From assembly GCF_036227125.1 (NCBI RefSeq), contig NZ_CP109435.1, forward strand, positions 2,542,001 to 2,606,000: a stretch of DNA of 64,000 nucleotides, written 5' to 3'. Below the pieces are notes generated by a model. The model saw only the letters and a list, made by a program, of their open reading frames with translations, was not told the DNA's origin and ran no database searches. This document shows, piece by piece, positions 63,344 through 64,000 of this stretch; the first letter of the stretch is position 1, and each line of letters opens with the position of its first letter. The position numbers and the translations under genes were made by a program. The stretch is from Streptomyces sp. NBC_01485 (GTDB taxonomy: Bacteria > Actinomycetota > Actinomycetes > Streptomycetales > Streptomycetaceae).

Positions 63344-64000
63344 CCGGTACGCACTCATAGCGGCCTCGCTCACCGCCGTCTCGCTCACGGCGAGCGGCTG
63401 CATGGTGGTCCACGGGGAGCGCGAGGTGCTCCCGGCGGCCACGCGGGCGGAGGCCGCGAAGGCGGTCGAGCAGTTCACGACCGCGTACAACAAGGCGGAC
63501 GCCGCGTACGACAGTTCGCTGGACGCCGCGTACACCGCCGGCACCCTCGGGGCCATCGACGCGGCGCGGCTGAAGGCGGGGCGCGTCAACAGCCCCGGCG
63601 GCAATCCGCAGCACTCGCCGCTGGTGTTCTCGGACGTGAAGTACACGATCGTCGAGAAGGCGGGCTGGCCGCGCTGGTTCATCGCCGACGCGAAGGGCAA
63701 CAAGGGCGACGACTCGCGCTGGCTGATGGTGTTCACCCGGGGCGGGTTGTCGGAGCCGTGGCAGGCGACGTACCTGACGCTGGTGGCGCCGGGGTCGGTG
63801 CCGGAGTTCAAGAAGGACGCGGACGGCTTCGCGGCGGCCGTACCGGCGGACACCGCCGAACTGGCGCTCCCGCCCGCGGACTTGAGCGAGGACTACGCGG
63901 CGTATTTGCAGAGCGGCAAGGGTGTCTTCGCGGACGGCGCGTACACGAGCGTGCTGCGGGACACGCGTGCGAAGAACACGACCAAGCCGGGGCTTGTCAC
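63282..64000 (+). CDS. Lipoprotein, 3' end outside window
   Basis: Frame open from ATG 63282 to the window edge (239 codons seen). It overlaps the efeU end by 62 bp. Basic start (RTRRLRRRDRYALIAASLTA) and lipobox LTASGC, then a mature region (EVLPAATRAEAAKAVEQFTT; KYTIVEKAGWPRWFIAD; DSRWLMVFTRGG). No family recognised. The overlap suggests it is the last gene of the efe operon; a start later than 63282 is possible. Confidence 0.7.
   Translation, partial: MTRERSLTTGVRRTRRLRRRDRYALIAASLTAVSLTASGCMVVHGEREVLPAATRAEAAKAVEQFTTAYNKADAAYDSSLDAAYTAGTLGAIDAARLKAGRVNSPGGNPQHSPLVFSDVKYTIVEKAGWPRWFIADAKGNKGDDSRWLMVFTRGGLSEPWQATYLTLVAPGSVPEFKKDADGFAAAVPADTAELALPPADLSEDYAAYLQSGKGVFADGAYTSVLRDTRAKNTTKPGLV

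Overview
The window is chromosomal DNA of a Streptomyces-type actinomycete. The evidence is the very high GC, strong G/C at third codon positions, Tat and lipobox export signals, leaderless starts, and a typical gene set: malR-malEFG-aglA, glnE, a GlnA2-type glutamine synthetase, an AfsR-like regulator, F420 reductase, and DmdR/IdeR-type iron boxes. Gene order agrees with the core chromosome of Streptomyces as I remember it. Species cannot be told from this window.

Layout. 1-4.5 kb: the end of a membrane protein with a sigma-region-4-like start, a TetR regulator, a small tautomerase and a REC-GAF-PP2C phosphatase. 4.5-17.5 kb: a maltodextrin regulon, with secreted pullulanase, secreted alpha-amylase, alpha-glucosidase aglA, importer malEFG and repressor malR. 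Repeated CTTGCA/TGCAAG operators lie before pulA, the amylase and malE/malR, and stem-loops sit inside the operon. A GH30 hydrolase in the middle of the cluster instead carries a perfect CebR-type operator. 17.5-31.5 kb: PAP2 protein, a TnpB/LysR relic, glnE, a VOC gene broken by a hairpin repeat, a PHO-box phosphatase, an MFS exporter, a TolB-like protein, a GlnA2-type synthetase, several small unknown proteins, an NsrR-like regulator and a coupled DUF3105/DUF305 pair. 31.7-35.6 kb: S53 peptidase and NAD+ synthetase.

35.6-39.5 kb is a decayed, mobile patch. It holds a NUDIX pseudogene, an apparently intact TnpB element with a divergent Arc-like ribbon-helix-helix gene and an 11-bp-phased operator between them, and a truncated GntR/MFS pair. 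39.5-52.5 kb holds an endonuclease/phosphatase-fold membrane protein, a TetR/DHA2 exporter pair with a perfect palindromic operator, panB, a DrrAB-like ABC exporter, an AfsR-like giant regulator, a site-2-protease homologue and F420-NADP reductase. 52.5-55.3 kb is a small accessory island: an XRE regulator with a divergent set of small genes. 55.4-64 kb holds an MFS exporter, map and an iron section: iron-box heme oxygenase, a His-rich secreted peptide, a PhzF homologue, iron-box efeO-efeB-efeU and a lipoprotein that runs off the end.

The most novel-looking items are the TnpB/RHH module at 36.2-37.8 kb, three operators of the form GTGACAC-N12-GTGTCAC (one degenerate) at three places, the CebR operator on the GH30 gene, and small genes at 28.6, 54.4 and 58.8 kb. 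All family assignments come from reading motifs by eye; no database search was run.
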